Notes: generated by a model not told the origin, from the sequence alone. DNA of 64,000 bases from Cellulomonas sp. (GCF_017744555.1 NZ_JAGIBD010000007.1:159436-223435); one strand, 5' to 3'; shown: positions 16,512-25,449, counted from the stretch's first letter. Numbers and translations: made by a program.

Positions 16512-17993
16512 TCAGGCGTCTTTGCTGGTGCCTGATCCGTCCGTGCCCCGCCCGGTGTCCGTGCCGTCGGTATCCGTGCCGTCGGTATCCGAGCCTTCCA
16601 GCCCCACCCCCCGCGCACCGGGGTCCTCGCCGAAGATCTCGGCGAGCGCCCGGTCGACGTCGGCCGGCTCGTCGACCGCGGCGGCGCCCGGAGCGGCATA
16701 GCCGGTCGGGTCGTCGAGGTCCTCCTTGCCGGGCAGCAGGTCGGGGTGGGCCCAGACGGCGTCGCGCGCCTCCGGGCCGGACTCGCGCGTGATCTGCGCC
16801 CACAGGGCTGCCGCGTCGCGGAGCCGGCGGGGGCGGAGCTCGAGCCCGACGAGGCTCGCGAACGTCTGCTCGGCGGGTCCGCCCGCGGCGCGGCGGCGCC
16901 GCACCATCTCGCGCAGCGCGACCGTGTGGGGCAGGTGCGGCAGCGCTGCGGCGGCGGTGACCTCGTCGACCCAGCCCTCGACGAGCGCGAGCGCGGTCTC
17001 GAGCCGTTCGAGGGCCGCCTTCTGCTCCGGGGTCGTGTGCGGGGCGAACACGCCGCTCGACATCGCGGCCTGCAGGGCGGCGGCATCGGTGGGGTCGACC
17101 GAGCGGACGGCCTCCTCGAGCTGGTCGGCGTCGATCGTGATGCCGCGCGCGTACGTCTCGACGGTGCCGAACAGGTGCGCGCGCAGCCACGGGACGTGCG
17201 TGAACAGCCGGGTCGCGGCGGACTCGCGCAGCGCGAGGAACAGGCGGACCTCGTCGGCGGGGGCGTCGAGGCCCTCGGCGAACGCGTCGACGTTGGCCGG
17301 GACGAGCGCCGGGGTCGGTGTCGAGACGAGCGGGAGCCCGACGTCGGTGGTGCCGAAGACCTCGCGGGCGAGCGTGCCGGCGCCCTGGCCGACCTGCATG
17401 CCGAACACGGCGGACCCGAGCCGGCGCAGCAGCTGCGTGGCGTCGATGCCGCCGGGCAGGGCGGGGGCGTCGGCCGGCAGGCTCGAGCCGAGCGCGCCGA
17501 CGAGCGCGGCCGACAGCGACGTCGCGATGGGCTCCGTGAGCGTGCGCCACGTCGGCAGGGTCGCCTCGACCCACTCGGCGCGGTTCCACGCACCGGGCGT
17601 CACGGCGGCCGGCGGCAGGTCGGTGGCGGCGTCGAGCCACAGCTCGGCGGCCGCGAACGCGTCGCGGACCTGACGCACCTGCTCGGCGGTCAGCGACGGG
17701 TCGCCGCCCGTCGCGGCCTGCTGGCGGGCCAGGTCGTGCGCCATCTGCCAGTTCACGGGCTGGTCGCCGGACAGCGCGAGCATGCGCTGCACCTGCGCGA
17801 ACACCTGCTCGAGGGCGGCCGGGTCCGACGGGAGGCCCGAGGCCTCGGCCATCGCGGCCGGGTCGATGCCGCGCGCCTGCAGCTCGCGGATCGCGTCCTG
17901 CGCGCCGTCGCCGAGCACGGCCCGCAACATCTGCTCCCAGGCGGGGACGTCCGACCCGCCGGGGTCCGGCGTGGCGGGGTTGTCGGGGCTCAC
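16512..17993 (-). CDS. DUF2342 family protein, annotated as zinc-dependent metalloprotease
   Basis: A 493-residue, mostly helical protein of the DUF2342 family (Rv3195-like). Characteristic stretches are SGDQPVNWQMAHDLARQQ near residue 80 and RLFTHVPWLRAHLFG near 265. Family naming calls it a zinc-dependent metalloprotease, but no HExxH is present here, so I treat the enzymatic label as unproven. GTG 17993 is fixed by AGGAGG 5 nt upstream. The C-terminus is low-complexity (SDTDGTDTDGTDTG), encoded by a duplicated 15-bp unit. The gene is divergent from an SDR gene, 65 nt apart. Confidence 0.85.
   Translation of the reverse strand: MSPDNPATPDPGGSDVPAWEQMLRAVLGDGAQDAIRELQARGIDPAAMAEASGLPSDPAALEQVFAQVQRMLALSGDQPVNWQMAHDLARQQAATGGDPSLTAEQVRQVRDAFAAAELWLDAATDLPPAAVTPGAWNRAEWVEATLPTWRTLTEPIATSLSAALVGALGSSLPADAPALPGGIDATQLLRRLGSAVFGMQVGQGAGTLAREVFGTTDVGLPLVSTPTPALVPANVDAFAEGLDAPADEVRLFLALRESAATRLFTHVPWLRAHLFGTVETYARGITIDADQLEEAVRSVDPTDAAALQAAMSSGVFAPHTTPEQKAALERLETALALVEGWVDEVTAAAALPHLPHTVALREMVRRRRAAGGPAEQTFASLVGLELRPRRLRDAAALWAQITRESGPEARDAVWAHPDLLPGKEDLDDPTGYAAPGAAAVDEPADVDRALAEIFGEDPGARGVGLEGSDTDGTDTDGTDTGRGTDGSGTSKDA
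16561..16590. repeat. 15-bp direct duplication in DUF2342 tail
   Basis: GTGCCGTCGGTATCC occurs twice in a row, giving an in-frame five-residue repeat in the disordered C-terminal tail of the leftward gene. It is probably a slippage-prone microsatellite without functional effect. Confidence 0.85.
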
Positions 17994-18058
17994 GGAAACC
18001 TCCTGCGACGATGGGGTCCGGCTGCGACCACGGTAACCGCGCAGCCCAGGAACGGGGC

Positions 18059-19120
18059 ATGGTGGTCGGACAGGTTCGCTCAGGGCGCACGGAGGTCGTC
18101 GCCGACGACGCCTTCGTGCTCGTCGTCGGCCGCGGACCCGTCGCCGCCGCCGTCGCCGCGGCCTGGTCCGACGCACCCAGGCGGGTCGAGACGCTCGACG
18201 AGGTGCCCACCACCGAACCTCAGGCGGCGCTCGCCGGTGCCGACGTGGTCGTGCTCGTCGCCCACCCCGGCGACCTGCGGGAGGTCATCGGCCGGCCGGC
18301 GCGCGAGCGCCAGGCGGAGGTCGTCGCTCACACCCAGCGCACACTCGCGGCCGCCCGCGCGGCGAAGGTCCGGCACGTCGTCGTCGTGACGTCCGCCGTG
18401 GTGCACGGCGCGTGGCCCGAGCGGCCCGTGGTCCGGGACGGCGACCCCCTGCACCGCGGCGCCGACGACCAGCAGGACGGGCTCGTCGGGGACCTGCTCG
18501 CGGTCGAGGCGGTCGTCGCGCGGTCCGGGCGGCGGCGGACGCCGCTGGTCACGGTGCTGCGTCCGGCGCCGATCGTGGGGGCCGGGGTCGACACGTTCGT
18601 CACGCGCCACTTCGAGGCGCCGCGGCTGCTGACCGTGCGCGGCGCGACGCGGCAGTGGCAGTTCGTGCACGTGGACGACGTGGCGTCCGCCGCGCGGTTC
18701 GCGGTCGAGCACGGGCTCACAGGCGCACTGACCGTGGGCGCGGTCGACGTGCTGGAGCCGCCGCAGGTCGAGGCTGCGGCCGGCATGCGGCGGGTCGAGC
18801 TCGCGGCGACGACCGCGTTCGGGACGGCCGAGCGGCTCCACCGCGTCGGGGTGCTGCCCGCGCCGGCCGCGGAGCTCGCGTTCGTCGTCTACCCGTGGAC
18901 CGTGGCCGCGGACCGGCTCCGGGCCGCCGGCTGGGAGGCGCAGTGGTCGAGCGCCGCGTGCCTCGACCTGCTGCTCGAGGGGGTGCAGGGCCGGGTCGCC
19001 GTCGCGGGCCGGCGGCTCGGCGCACGCGACGCCGCGGCGCTCGGTGCCGCCGGGGCGGCGGTCGCGGTCATCGGCACGGCGGCGGTCTGGCGGCAGGCCC
19101 GCGCGCGGCGCGGACGCTGA
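18059..19120 (+). CDS. NAD(P)-dependent epimerase/SDR-family protein with membrane tail
   Basis: A 353-residue extended-SDR-like protein. It has a Rossmann start with FVLVVGRGPVAAAVAAAW (atypical glycine spacing), ADVVVLVAHPGD, RHVVVVTSAVVHG, LRPAPIVGAG and FVHVDDVASAARFAVEH, the usual NAD-epimerase landmarks. The catalytic YxxxK is not evident, so it may bind nucleotide without catalysis. The last 30 residues (AAALGAAGAAVAVIGTAAVW) form a likely membrane anchor followed by Arg residues. ATG 18059 has AGGAACGGGG upstream. It lies between DUF2342 and the Lon-like protease; no substrate can be named. Confidence 0.78.
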   Translation: MVVGQVRSGRTEVVADDAFVLVVGRGPVAAAVAAAWSDAPRRVETLDEVPTTEPQAALAGADVVVLVAHPGDLREVIGRPARERQAEVVAHTQRTLAAARAAKVRHVVVVTSAVVHGAWPERPVVRDGDPLHRGADDQQDGLVGDLLAVEAVVARSGRRRTPLVTVLRPAPIVGAGVDTFVTRHFEAPRLLTVRGATRQWQFVHVDDVASAARFAVEHGLTGALTVGAVDVLEPPQVEAAAGMRRVELAATTAFGTAERLHRVGVLPAPAAELAFVVYPWTVAADRLRAAGWEAQWSSAACLDLLLEGVQGRVAVAGRRLGARDAAALGAAGAAVAVIGTAAVWRQARARRGR

Positions 19121-19162
19121 GCGCCGGCCGTGGCGGACAGGCACGTGGGGGATGATCGGGGG

Positions 19163-20272
19163 GTGCTCGACGAAAACGACCCGTTCGACGTCCCGCCGTA
19201 CGAGCCGGAGCGGGTCAGCCCGCGCTCGCTGATGCTGTCCGTCGGCATGCTCGTCACCGCCGTGCTGCTCGCGCTCCTCGTCGTGCTGCCCACGCCGTAC
19301 GCGGTGAACAGCCCCGGTCCGACGCGCGACGTGCTCGGCGAGCACGACGGCACGCCGCTCATCCAGATCTCCGGCGCCGAGACGTTCGACTCGACGGGCG
19401 AGCTGCGGCTGACGACGGTGTCCGGCACGGGTGGTCCGGGCTTCCCGTCGACGATCCTCGGCGCGCTGCAGGGCTGGTTGTCGCCGACGTCGGTCGTGCG
19501 GCCCGTCGAGGAGCTGTACCCGCCGGACGCGTCGCAGGAGCAGATCGACGAGGCGAACCAGGCCGAGATGGTGTCGTCGCAGGAGAACGCGAGCGTCGCG
19601 GCGCTCACCGAGCTGGGCTACGACGTGCCGGCCACGCTCGTCGTCGCCGGGACCGTCGAGGGCACCGACGCGGCGGACAAGGTGGAGAAGGGCGACGTCA
19701 TCGTCGCGATGAACGGCTCACCCGTGCCCGACTACCAGAGCCTCATCGACGACCTCGACGCCGTCACCGCGGGCGACACCATCACCCTCACGGTCACGCG
19801 GCACGGCCAGACGGTCGACCTGCCGATCGTCACGGGGACGAAGGACGACGGCGGCGCGCAGATCGGCGTCTACATCGACCCGACGTTCGACATGCCCGTC
19901 GACGTGAAGATCAGCATCGACGACATCGGCGGCCCGAGCGCCGGGACGATGTTCGCGCTCGGGATCATCGACAAGATGACCCCCGAGGACGAGGCGGCGG
20001 GCGTCGACATCGCCGGCACCGGGACCATGGACGTGACGGGCGAGGTCGGCCCGATCGGCGGCATCCGGCAGAAGCTGGCCGGCGCGCGGCGGGACGGCGC
20101 CACGTGGTTCCTCGCGCCCGCGTCGAACTGCGACGAGGTCGTCGGGCACGTGCCCGACGGTCTGCATGTCGTGAAGATCTCGACCCTGCACGAGGCGCGC
20201 GAGGCGATGACGGCCATCGGCGCCGGGACTGCCGGGTCGCTGCCGACCTGCACGTCGTCGACCGCGGGCTGA
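19163..20272 (+). CDS. Membrane-anchored PDZ/Lon-type S16 serine protease (YlbL-like)
   Basis: A 369-residue protein: short cytoplasmic N-terminus, one membrane segment (LMLSVGMLVTAVLLALLVVL), the YAVNSPGPTRDVLG stretch, a PDZ domain (about 150-225, VEKGDVIVAMNGSPV), and a C-terminal Lon protease fold. The Ser-Lys dyad is visible as GGPSAGTMFALGI (Ser about 259) and GGIRQKLAGAR (Lys about 304). Rv3194c and Bacillus YlbL have the same architecture; YlbL-type proteases work at the outer face of the membrane. GTG 19163 is chosen (GATGAT hexamer 6 nt upstream); GTG 19130 is an alternative 11 codons longer. Confidence 0.92.
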   Translation: MLDENDPFDVPPYEPERVSPRSLMLSVGMLVTAVLLALLVVLPTPYAVNSPGPTRDVLGEHDGTPLIQISGAETFDSTGELRLTTVSGTGGPGFPSTILGALQGWLSPTSVVRPVEELYPPDASQEQIDEANQAEMVSSQENASVAALTELGYDVPATLVVAGTVEGTDAADKVEKGDVIVAMNGSPVPDYQSLIDDLDAVTAGDTITLTVTRHGQTVDLPIVTGTKDDGGAQIGVYIDPTFDMPVDVKISIDDIGGPSAGTMFALGIIDKMTPEDEAAGVDIAGTGTMDVTGEVGPIGGIRQKLAGARRDGATWFLAPASNCDEVVGHVPDGLHVVKISTLHEAREAMTAIGAGTAGSLPTCTSSTAG

Positions 20273-20276
20273 CGCC

Positions 20277-20822
20277 TCAGTCGAACGTCGAGCGGACCGC
20301 TGCCACGAGCCCGGGGACGAGGTCCGGCCCCTGACCCACCTGGTCGTCCGTGTCGTGCGCGCGCGCCCGCACGGCGCACCACGACGGGCCGTCGCGGAGC
20401 GCTCCGACGGCGAGCCGGACGTCCTCGCGCTCGGGGTGCTGCAGCAGGTACTCAAGCGCGGCGTCGGGGTCCTCCGGCATGTCCGCCTCGGCGGCCGGGG
20501 GCAGCACGACCCGCTCGACGGTGACCGCCATGCCGTCGACCGCGTCCGGCCAGGACAGCCCGGCGAGCAGCGACTCCAGGTCGGGCGCCGCGGGCAGGTC
20601 CTCCTGCTCGACGGACGTCAGGTGCCACGCGTCGCCGGTCGCCGCCGCGAGCACCTCGGGCGTCAGCTGGGACGCCAGGCCGGGCTCGGCCTGCAGCGCG
20701 TGCTGCGTGCGGACCAGCGCGAACACCCGCACGGGGCCGTCCCAGCCGGCGGCGGCCACGTGGTGCTCGATCTCCTTGACCGCGTCGGCGAGCGCGGCGC
20801 GTGCGGCTTCCTCGTTCGTCAC
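20277..20822 (-). CDS. PPA1309 family protein
   Basis: A 181-residue acidic protein that matches the actinobacterial PPA1309 family (HVAAAGWDGPVRVFALVRT, LTSVEQEDLP, LLAGLSWPDAVDGMAVTVER, HPEREDVRLAVGALRDG). Function is unknown. Its stop lies 4 nt from the convergent protease gene and it is divergent from UPF0182; this trio is a recurring arrangement in actinobacteria. GTG start with a GACGAT hexamer 6 nt upstream. Confidence 0.88.
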   Translation of the reverse strand: MTNEEAARAALADAVKEIEHHVAAAGWDGPVRVFALVRTQHALQAEPGLASQLTPEVLAAATGDAWHLTSVEQEDLPAAPDLESLLAGLSWPDAVDGMAVTVERVVLPPAAEADMPEDPDAALEYLLQHPEREDVRLAVGALRDGPSWCAVRARAHDTDDQVGQGPDLVPGLVAAVRSTFD

Positions 20823-20974
20823 GCGCCCATCGTCGCACCCGTGTGGGAACCTGGGTCGCGCCCGGCTCGTTCACGCTGCGAGCAGACCACCGCCCTGTGG
20901 TGGCCTGCCCGACGCGCCGGCTCACGCCGGTCGTGCCGCGATCCCCACCGTCGACGACGAGGACAGCCAGCACC

Positions 20975-23947
20975 GTGACCTTCGCCAGCCCGCCCCGCCC
21001 CCGGCCGACCCGTCGGCGGCGCGGAGCGCTCGTCCCCACCCTCGTCGTCCTCGGCGCGATCGTCGTGCTGGTGCTCGTGCTCGCGCAGGTCTGGACCGAG
21101 GTCCTCTGGTACGACCAGCTCGGCTTCCTGCAGGTGCTGCGCACCGAGTGGGGCACCCGCGCGATCCTGTTCGTGCTCGGCTTCCTGCTCATGGCCGGCG
21201 CTGTCGCCGCGAGCCTGAGCTGGGGGTACCGGTCGCGCCCGGTGTACGCGCCGTCGACGCAGGAGCAGCAGAACCTCGACCAGTACCGCGAGGCAATCGA
21301 GCCGCTGCGCCGGCTCGTCATGATCGTCGGCCCCGCGGTGCTCGGCCTGTTCGCGGGCGCCGCGGCGTCGCAGCAGTGGCAGACGGTCCAGCTGTGGATG
21401 CACGGCGGCAGCGTGGGCAAGACCGACCCGCAGTACGGCATCGACCTGGGGTTCTACCTGTTCACGCTGCCCGGGCTGCGGTTCGTCGTGTCGTTCCTCA
21501 TGGCCGTCACCGTGCTGGCCGGCATCGCGGGCCTCGCGACGCAGTACCTGTACGGCGGCCTGCGGGTCGGCGGCCAGCGCGGCACCGCGCCGCGGACCAC
21601 GCGCGCGGCACGCATCCACCTCGCCGTCGTCGGTGCTGTGCTCATGCTGCTCATCGCCGCGAACTACTGGCTCGACCGGTACTCGATCCTCACCAAGGCC
21701 GGCGCGAAGTTCGAGGGTGCCTCGTTCACCGACGTGCACGCCGTCATCCCGTCGAAGGCGATCCTCGCGGGCATCGCGATCTTCGTCGCGGTCACGTTCA
21801 TCCTCACCGCGATCCGCGGCAACTGGCGGCTGCCCGCGATCGGCGTCGGGCTCATGATCGTCGCGGCGATCGCGGTGGGCGGGATCTACCCGGCCGTCGT
21901 CCAGCGCTTCCAGGTGCAGCCGAACCAGCAGGACCGCGAGGCCGAGTACATCAAGCGCAACATCGACGCGACGCTCGCCGCGTACGACCTTGAGGACGTC
22001 GAGACGAGCGACTACGACGCCAAGGTCACGGCCGAGGCCGGTGCGCTGCGGCAGGACGCCGACACCACCGCGTCCATCCGGCTCCTCGACCCGCAGATCG
22101 TCAGCCCGTCGTTCAAGCAGCTCGAGCAGATCCGGGCGTTCTACCACTTCCCCGAGACGCTCTCCGTGGACCGGTACGAGGTGAACGGCGAGAGCCGCGA
22201 CACCGTGATCGCGGTCCGCGAGCTCGACCTGTCGGGTCTGGACGCGCAGGCGCGCAACTGGACGAACGACAGCACGGTCTACACGCACGGCTTCGGCGTG
22301 GTGGCCGCGTTCGGCAACACGACCGCCGGGCGCGGCGCCCCGAACTTCTGGGAGGGCGGCATCCCGTCCAGCGGCGAGATGGGCACGTACGAGCCGCGCA
22401 TCTACTTCAGCCCCCGGGCGCCGCAGTACTCGATCGTCGGCGCCCCCGAGGGCACGAAGGCCTGGGAGCTGGACTACCCGGACGACAAGTCCGGCGGCGC
22501 GGTGAACACCACGTTCCCGACCCAGACGGTGTCCGCGGGCCCGAGCATCGGCAACCCGTGGAACCAGCTGCTGTACGCGCTGAAGTTCGGGTCCGAGCAG
22601 ATCCTGTTCTCCAACCGCGTCACCGACGCGTCCCAGATCCTCTACGACCGCGACCCGCGCGAGCGCGTCGAGAAGGTCGCGCCGTACCTGACGCTCGACG
22701 GGCGCGTGTACCCCGCGGTCGTGGACGGTCGCGTGAAGTGGATCATCGACGGCTACACGACGAGCGACGAGTACCCCTACTCGGCGCTGCGCTCGCTCGA
22801 GGAGGCCACGACGGACTCCATCACCGAGACGTCCACCACGATCCAGGCCCTGCAGCCGAAGAACGTGAACTACATCCGCAACTCCGTGAAGGCCACGGTC
22901 GACGCCTACGACGGGTCCGTGGACCTGTACGCGTGGGACGCACAGGACCCGGTGCTCGCCGCATGGTCGAAGGTGTTCCCGACGTCGCTGCAGCCGATGT
23001 CCGCGATCGACGGCGCCCTCATGAGCCACATCCGGTACCCCGAGGACCTGTTCAAGGTGCAGCGGAACCTGCTCGGCCAGTACCACGTGACCGACGCCGG
23101 CCAGTTCTTCTCCGGGAACGACTTCTGGGCCAACCCGGCCGACCCGACGAAGTCGAACGTCAACGTGCCCCAGCCGCCGTACTACCTGACGCTCAAGATG
23201 CCCGACCAGGACTCGGCACGGTTCTCGCTCATGTCGACGTTCATCCCGAACGGCTCGGGTGCGCGCAACGTGCTCACCGGGTACCTCGCGGTCGACGCCG
23301 AGGCGGGCAGCGAGGCCGGCAAGCCGTCCGCCGACTACGGCAAGCTGCGCCTGCTCGAGCTGCCACGTGACTCGACCGTGCCCGGGCCCGGCCAGGTGAA
23401 CAACAACTTCACCTCCGACCCCGTCGTGTCCAACGAGCTCAACATCCTCGGGCGCGGCGACTCGAAGGTGGTCCGCGGCAACCTGCTGACCCTGCCGGTC
23501 GGCGGCGGCCTGCTGTACGTGCAGCCCGTGTACGTGCAGGCCGCGTCGGGCACCACGTTCCCGCTGCTGCAGCGCGTGCTCGTGGCGTTCGGCGACAACA
23601 TCGGGTTCGCCGACACGCTCGACGGCGCGCTGGACCAGGTGTTCGGCGGCGACTCCGGGGCGGATGCCGGCGACGCCGGCACGGCACCGGGTACCGACAC
23701 CGGTGCGACGCCGACCCCCACGCCGTCGCCCGACACCGGCGGCGACACGGGCGGCGACACCGGGACGGACGCGTCCGCGCGCGCCGACCTCGAGGCCGCC
23801 CTGCAGGCCGCCAACAAGGCCATCCAGGACGGCCAGGCGGCCCTCGCGACCGGCGACTTCACGGCGTACGGGCAGGCGCAGAAGAGCCTCGACGCGGCCA
23901 TCGACGCGGCGATCGCGGCGGAGGCGAGGCTCAACCCCAAGCCGTGA
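20975..23947 (+). CDS. UPF0182 family large membrane protein
   Basis: A 990-residue UPF0182 protein (Rv3193c-like). The N-terminal 320 residues hold about seven membrane helices, with WYDQLGFLQVLRTEWGTRAILF and LWMHGG...DPQYGIDLGFYLF as family landmarks. The large following domain (about 330-880) is predicted outside the cell and includes QPNQQDREAEYIKRNIDATLAAYDL (split here only by length) and the conserved NLLGQYHV and YLTLKMP stretches. A disordered Thr/Pro/Gly/Asp linker with GGDTGGDTG repeats (about 900-930) leads to a C-terminal Ala-rich helix. GTG 20975 begins a basic N-terminus before the first helix. Function unknown. Confidence 0.92.
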   Translation: MTFASPPRPRPTRRRRGALVPTLVVLGAIVVLVLVLAQVWTEVLWYDQLGFLQVLRTEWGTRAILFVLGFLLMAGAVAASLSWGYRSRPVYAPSTQEQQNLDQYREAIEPLRRLVMIVGPAVLGLFAGAAASQQWQTVQLWMHGGSVGKTDPQYGIDLGFYLFTLPGLRFVVSFLMAVTVLAGIAGLATQYLYGGLRVGGQRGTAPRTTRAARIHLAVVGAVLMLLIAANYWLDRYSILTKAGAKFEGASFTDVHAVIPSKAILAGIAIFVAVTFILTAIRGNWRLPAIGVGLMIVAAIAVGGIYPAVVQRFQVQPNQQDREAEYIKRNIDATLAAYDLEDVETSDYDAKVTAEAGALRQDADTTASIRLLDPQIVSPSFKQLEQIRAFYHFPETLSVDRYEVNGESRDTVIAVRELDLSGLDAQARNWTNDSTVYTHGFGVVAAFGNTTAGRGAPNFWEGGIPSSGEMGTYEPRIYFSPRAPQYSIVGAPEGTKAWELDYPDDKSGGAVNTTFPTQTVSAGPSIGNPWNQLLYALKFGSEQILFSNRVTDASQILYDRDPRERVEKVAPYLTLDGRVYPAVVDGRVKWIIDGYTTSDEYPYSALRSLEEATTDSITETSTTIQALQPKNVNYIRNSVKATVDAYDGSVDLYAWDAQDPVLAAWSKVFPTSLQPMSAIDGALMSHIRYPEDLFKVQRNLLGQYHVTDAGQFFSGNDFWANPADPTKSNVNVPQPPYYLTLKMPDQDSARFSLMSTFIPNGSGARNVLTGYLAVDAEAGSEAGKPSADYGKLRLLELPRDSTVPGPGQVNNNFTSDPVVSNELNILGRGDSKVVRGNLLTLPVGGGLLYVQPVYVQAASGTTFPLLQRVLVAFGDNIGFADTLDGALDQVFGGDSGADAGDAGTAPGTDTGATPTPTPSPDTGGDTGGDTGTDASARADLEAALQAANKAIQDGQAALATGDFTAYGQAQKSLDAAIDAAIAAEARLNPKP

Positions 23948-23960
23948 CGTGACGGTGCTC

Positions 23961-23988
23961 ACGGGGACCCGATTTGGGTCGCCCCCGT
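23961..23988 (+). terminator. Hairpin after UPF0182 gene
   Basis: GACCC-GATTT-GGGTC with an outer ACGGG/CCCGT extension (3-nt bulge) follows the UPF0182 stop by 13 nt. It overlaps the -35 region of the tRNA promoter. Confidence 0.45.
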
Positions 23989-24002
23989 CGGTGAGGTAGG
24001 TT
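23974..24002 (+). promoter_or_regulatory. Promoter of tRNA-fMet
   Basis: TTGGGT (23974-23979), a 17-nt spacer, and TAGGTT (23997-24002) place a start site about 5 nt before the mature tRNA 5' end. A CGGTGAG/CTCACCG hairpin (23989-24012) surrounds the -10 and abuts the tRNA, perhaps shaping 5' processing. Confidence 0.55.
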
Positions 24003-24013
24003 TGTCTCACCGA

Positions 24014-24087
24014 CGCGGGGTGGAGCAGCTCGGTAGCTCGCTGGGCTCATAACCCAGAGGTCGCAGGTTCAAATCCTGCCCCCGCTA
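24014..24087 (+). tRNA. tRNA-fMet (CAT), initiator
   Basis: A full cloverleaf is visible: acceptor CGCGGGG/CCCCGCT, D arm GAGC-AGCTCGGTA-GCTC, anticodon arm CTGGG-CTCATAA-CCCAG with anticodon CAT at 24048-24050, and T arm GCAGG-TTCAAAT-CCTGC. It is the initiator by two marks: three consecutive G:C pairs closing the anticodon stem, and an unpaired first acceptor position, here C1 opposite U72. CCA is not encoded; the 3' end reads TA then CAA. Confidence 0.96.
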
Positions 24088-24093
24088 CAAGAA

Positions 24094-24129
24094 GACGAAG
24101 GCCCGGACCCGATGGTCCGGGCCTTCGTC
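24094..24129 (+). terminator. Terminator of tRNA-fMet
   Basis: A perfect 16-bp stem (24094-24109 with 24114-24129, containing GGCCCGGACC) closes a CGAT loop 6 nt after the tRNA and is followed by GTTCG. Stem strength makes it the clear end of the tRNA transcript. Confidence 0.8.
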
Positions 24130-24222
24130 GTTCGTGCGGTCGTGGAGCGTCGCCGGCCGTCGAGCGACAGCGGACACGGGGTGCGAGGGTCCGCACCGCA
24201 CAGGGGACGGTGGTGAACGGCT

Positions 24223-24693
24223 GTGGAGAGCGAGGGAGACGTGCGCGGTGTCGAGCGCGTGTCGGAGCCGGCTGTCGACGACCTGCGGGAGTTCCTGCAC
24301 CGAGCGGACCTGACGGTGGCCGGGCTGGACGAGCCCACGGTGCAGCTGTGGATCCAGCGCGACGGCGACGGCGGGATCATCGGCAGCACGGGCTTCGAGC
24401 TCAGCACCGACGGGAGGCACGCGCTCGTCAGGAGCGTCGCGGTCGCGCCGGAGCACCGGGCTGCCGGGACAGGCTCGCGCCTGGCTCGGTTCGCGATCGA
24501 GCAGGCCCGGGGTGCCGGCGCGGGCCGTGCCTGGTTGTTCTCGCGTCGGTCCGGGCCGTTCTGGCAGAAGCTCGGGTTCACGAGCGCCGATCGGCACGAG
24601 CTCGCAGCGGCGCTGCCCGCCGCGCACCAGGTGCGCCTCTTCGTGGACAGCGGCCAGCTCGAGCGCGAGGTCGCCTGGTCCCGGGTCCTCTGA
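24223..24693 (+). CDS. GNAT family N-acetyltransferase
   Basis: A 156-residue acyl-CoA N-acyltransferase. The core reads GGIIGSTGFEL (beta3), HALVRSVAVAPEHRAAGTGSRLARFAIEQAR (beta4, then the R/Q-x-x-G-x-G/A acetyl-CoA loop as RAAGTGS), and WLFSRRSGPFWQKLGFTSADR (the FWQKLGF motif). The shape resembles the ArsN-type small N-acetyltransferases; substrate is not deducible. Start codon is uncertain: GTG 24223 gives a complete domain, and GTG 24241 is close behind. Confidence 0.88.
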   Translation: MESEGDVRGVERVSEPAVDDLREFLHRADLTVAGLDEPTVQLWIQRDGDGGIIGSTGFELSTDGRHALVRSVAVAPEHRAAGTGSRLARFAIEQARGAGAGRAWLFSRRSGPFWQKLGFTSADRHELAAALPAAHQVRLFVDSGQLEREVAWSRVL

Positions 24694-24753
24694 CCGAGCG
24701 CAGGCCGCGTCGAGTCGCATCGTCCGCAGGTCGATGCCCGCATACTTCCGTGC

Positions 24754-25449
24754 GTGGCACTCACCGCAGCGATCGCGCAGCTCTCGTCGTCCCCGTCGGT
24801 CGTCGACAACCTCGCCCGCGGCCGGGAGCTCGCGGCGCGGGCCGCCGACGCCGGGGCCGACCTCGTCCTCTTCCCCGAGCTGTCGCTGACGGGCTACGAC
24901 CTCGACCGCCTCGCGGCCGCCTCGAGCTGGTTCGCGCCGACCGACGCTCGGCTCGACGACCTGCGCGCCCTGAGCCGCGCGGCCGGTCTGACGATCGTGC
25001 TCGGCGCTCCCGTGAGCGACGGCGACGGTCGCGTGCTCGCCTCCCTGGTCCTGCAGCCGTCGGGCTCGGTGGTCGTCGCCGCCAAGACCTACCTGCACGG
25101 CGACGAGGTTGCGTACTTCTCGGCGGGAACCGGCCCGACCGTGGTCGACGTCGCCGGTGAGCGGGTCGCCCTCGCGATCTGCTTCGACACCGCGTTCCCC
25201 GCGCATGCCGCGGACGCCGCCGCCGCCGGGGCGAGCGTCTATGCGGCGTCGGTCGTCTACGTCGAGGGCGAGGAAGGCAAGCTCGGTGACCGGATGCGCG
25301 CCCGGGCTGGGGACCACGGGATGGTCGCCCTGGCCGCCAACGCAGGCGGTCCGGGGTCGGTGGGCGAGTCAGGCGCGTGGGCGACCGACGGTGCCGTGCT
25401 GGCCGCCGCGAAGGGTCCTGGCGACCAGCTGCTCGTGGTCGCCTGGTAG
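24754..25449 (+). CDS. Carbon-nitrogen hydrolase (nitrilase superfamily)
   Basis: A 231-residue amidase-type enzyme. The catalytic triad is visible: Glu42 (LFPELSLTGYD), Lys111 (AAKTYLHGDE) and Cys143 (AICFDTAFP). At 231 residues it is short for the superfamily (usually 260-300) but complete from the first strand (ALTAAIAQL) to the final VVAW. It would hydrolyse a small amide or carbamoyl compound in the cytosol. A CATACT hexamer lies 7 nt before the GTG. Confidence 0.93.
   Translation: MALTAAIAQLSSSPSVVDNLARGRELAARAADAGADLVLFPELSLTGYDLDRLAAASSWFAPTDARLDDLRALSRAAGLTIVLGAPVSDGDGRVLASLVLQPSGSVVVAAKTYLHGDEVAYFSAGTGPTVVDVAGERVALAICFDTAFPAHAADAAAAGASVYAASVVYVEGEEGKLGDRMRARAGDHGMVALAANAGGPGSVGESGAWATDGAVLAAAKGPGDQLLVVAW

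Noticed and set aside
19130..19163. Upstream GTG start (19130) of the Lon-like protease.
   Set aside because: It lacks a ribosome site and a -10 at 6 nt; the GTG at 19163 has GATGAT at that spacing. Choice remains weak.
24094..24129. Hairpin after tRNA as attachment site of an integrated element.
   Set aside because: No direct repeat of the tRNA end, no integrase, and following genes are ordinary chromosomal genes.
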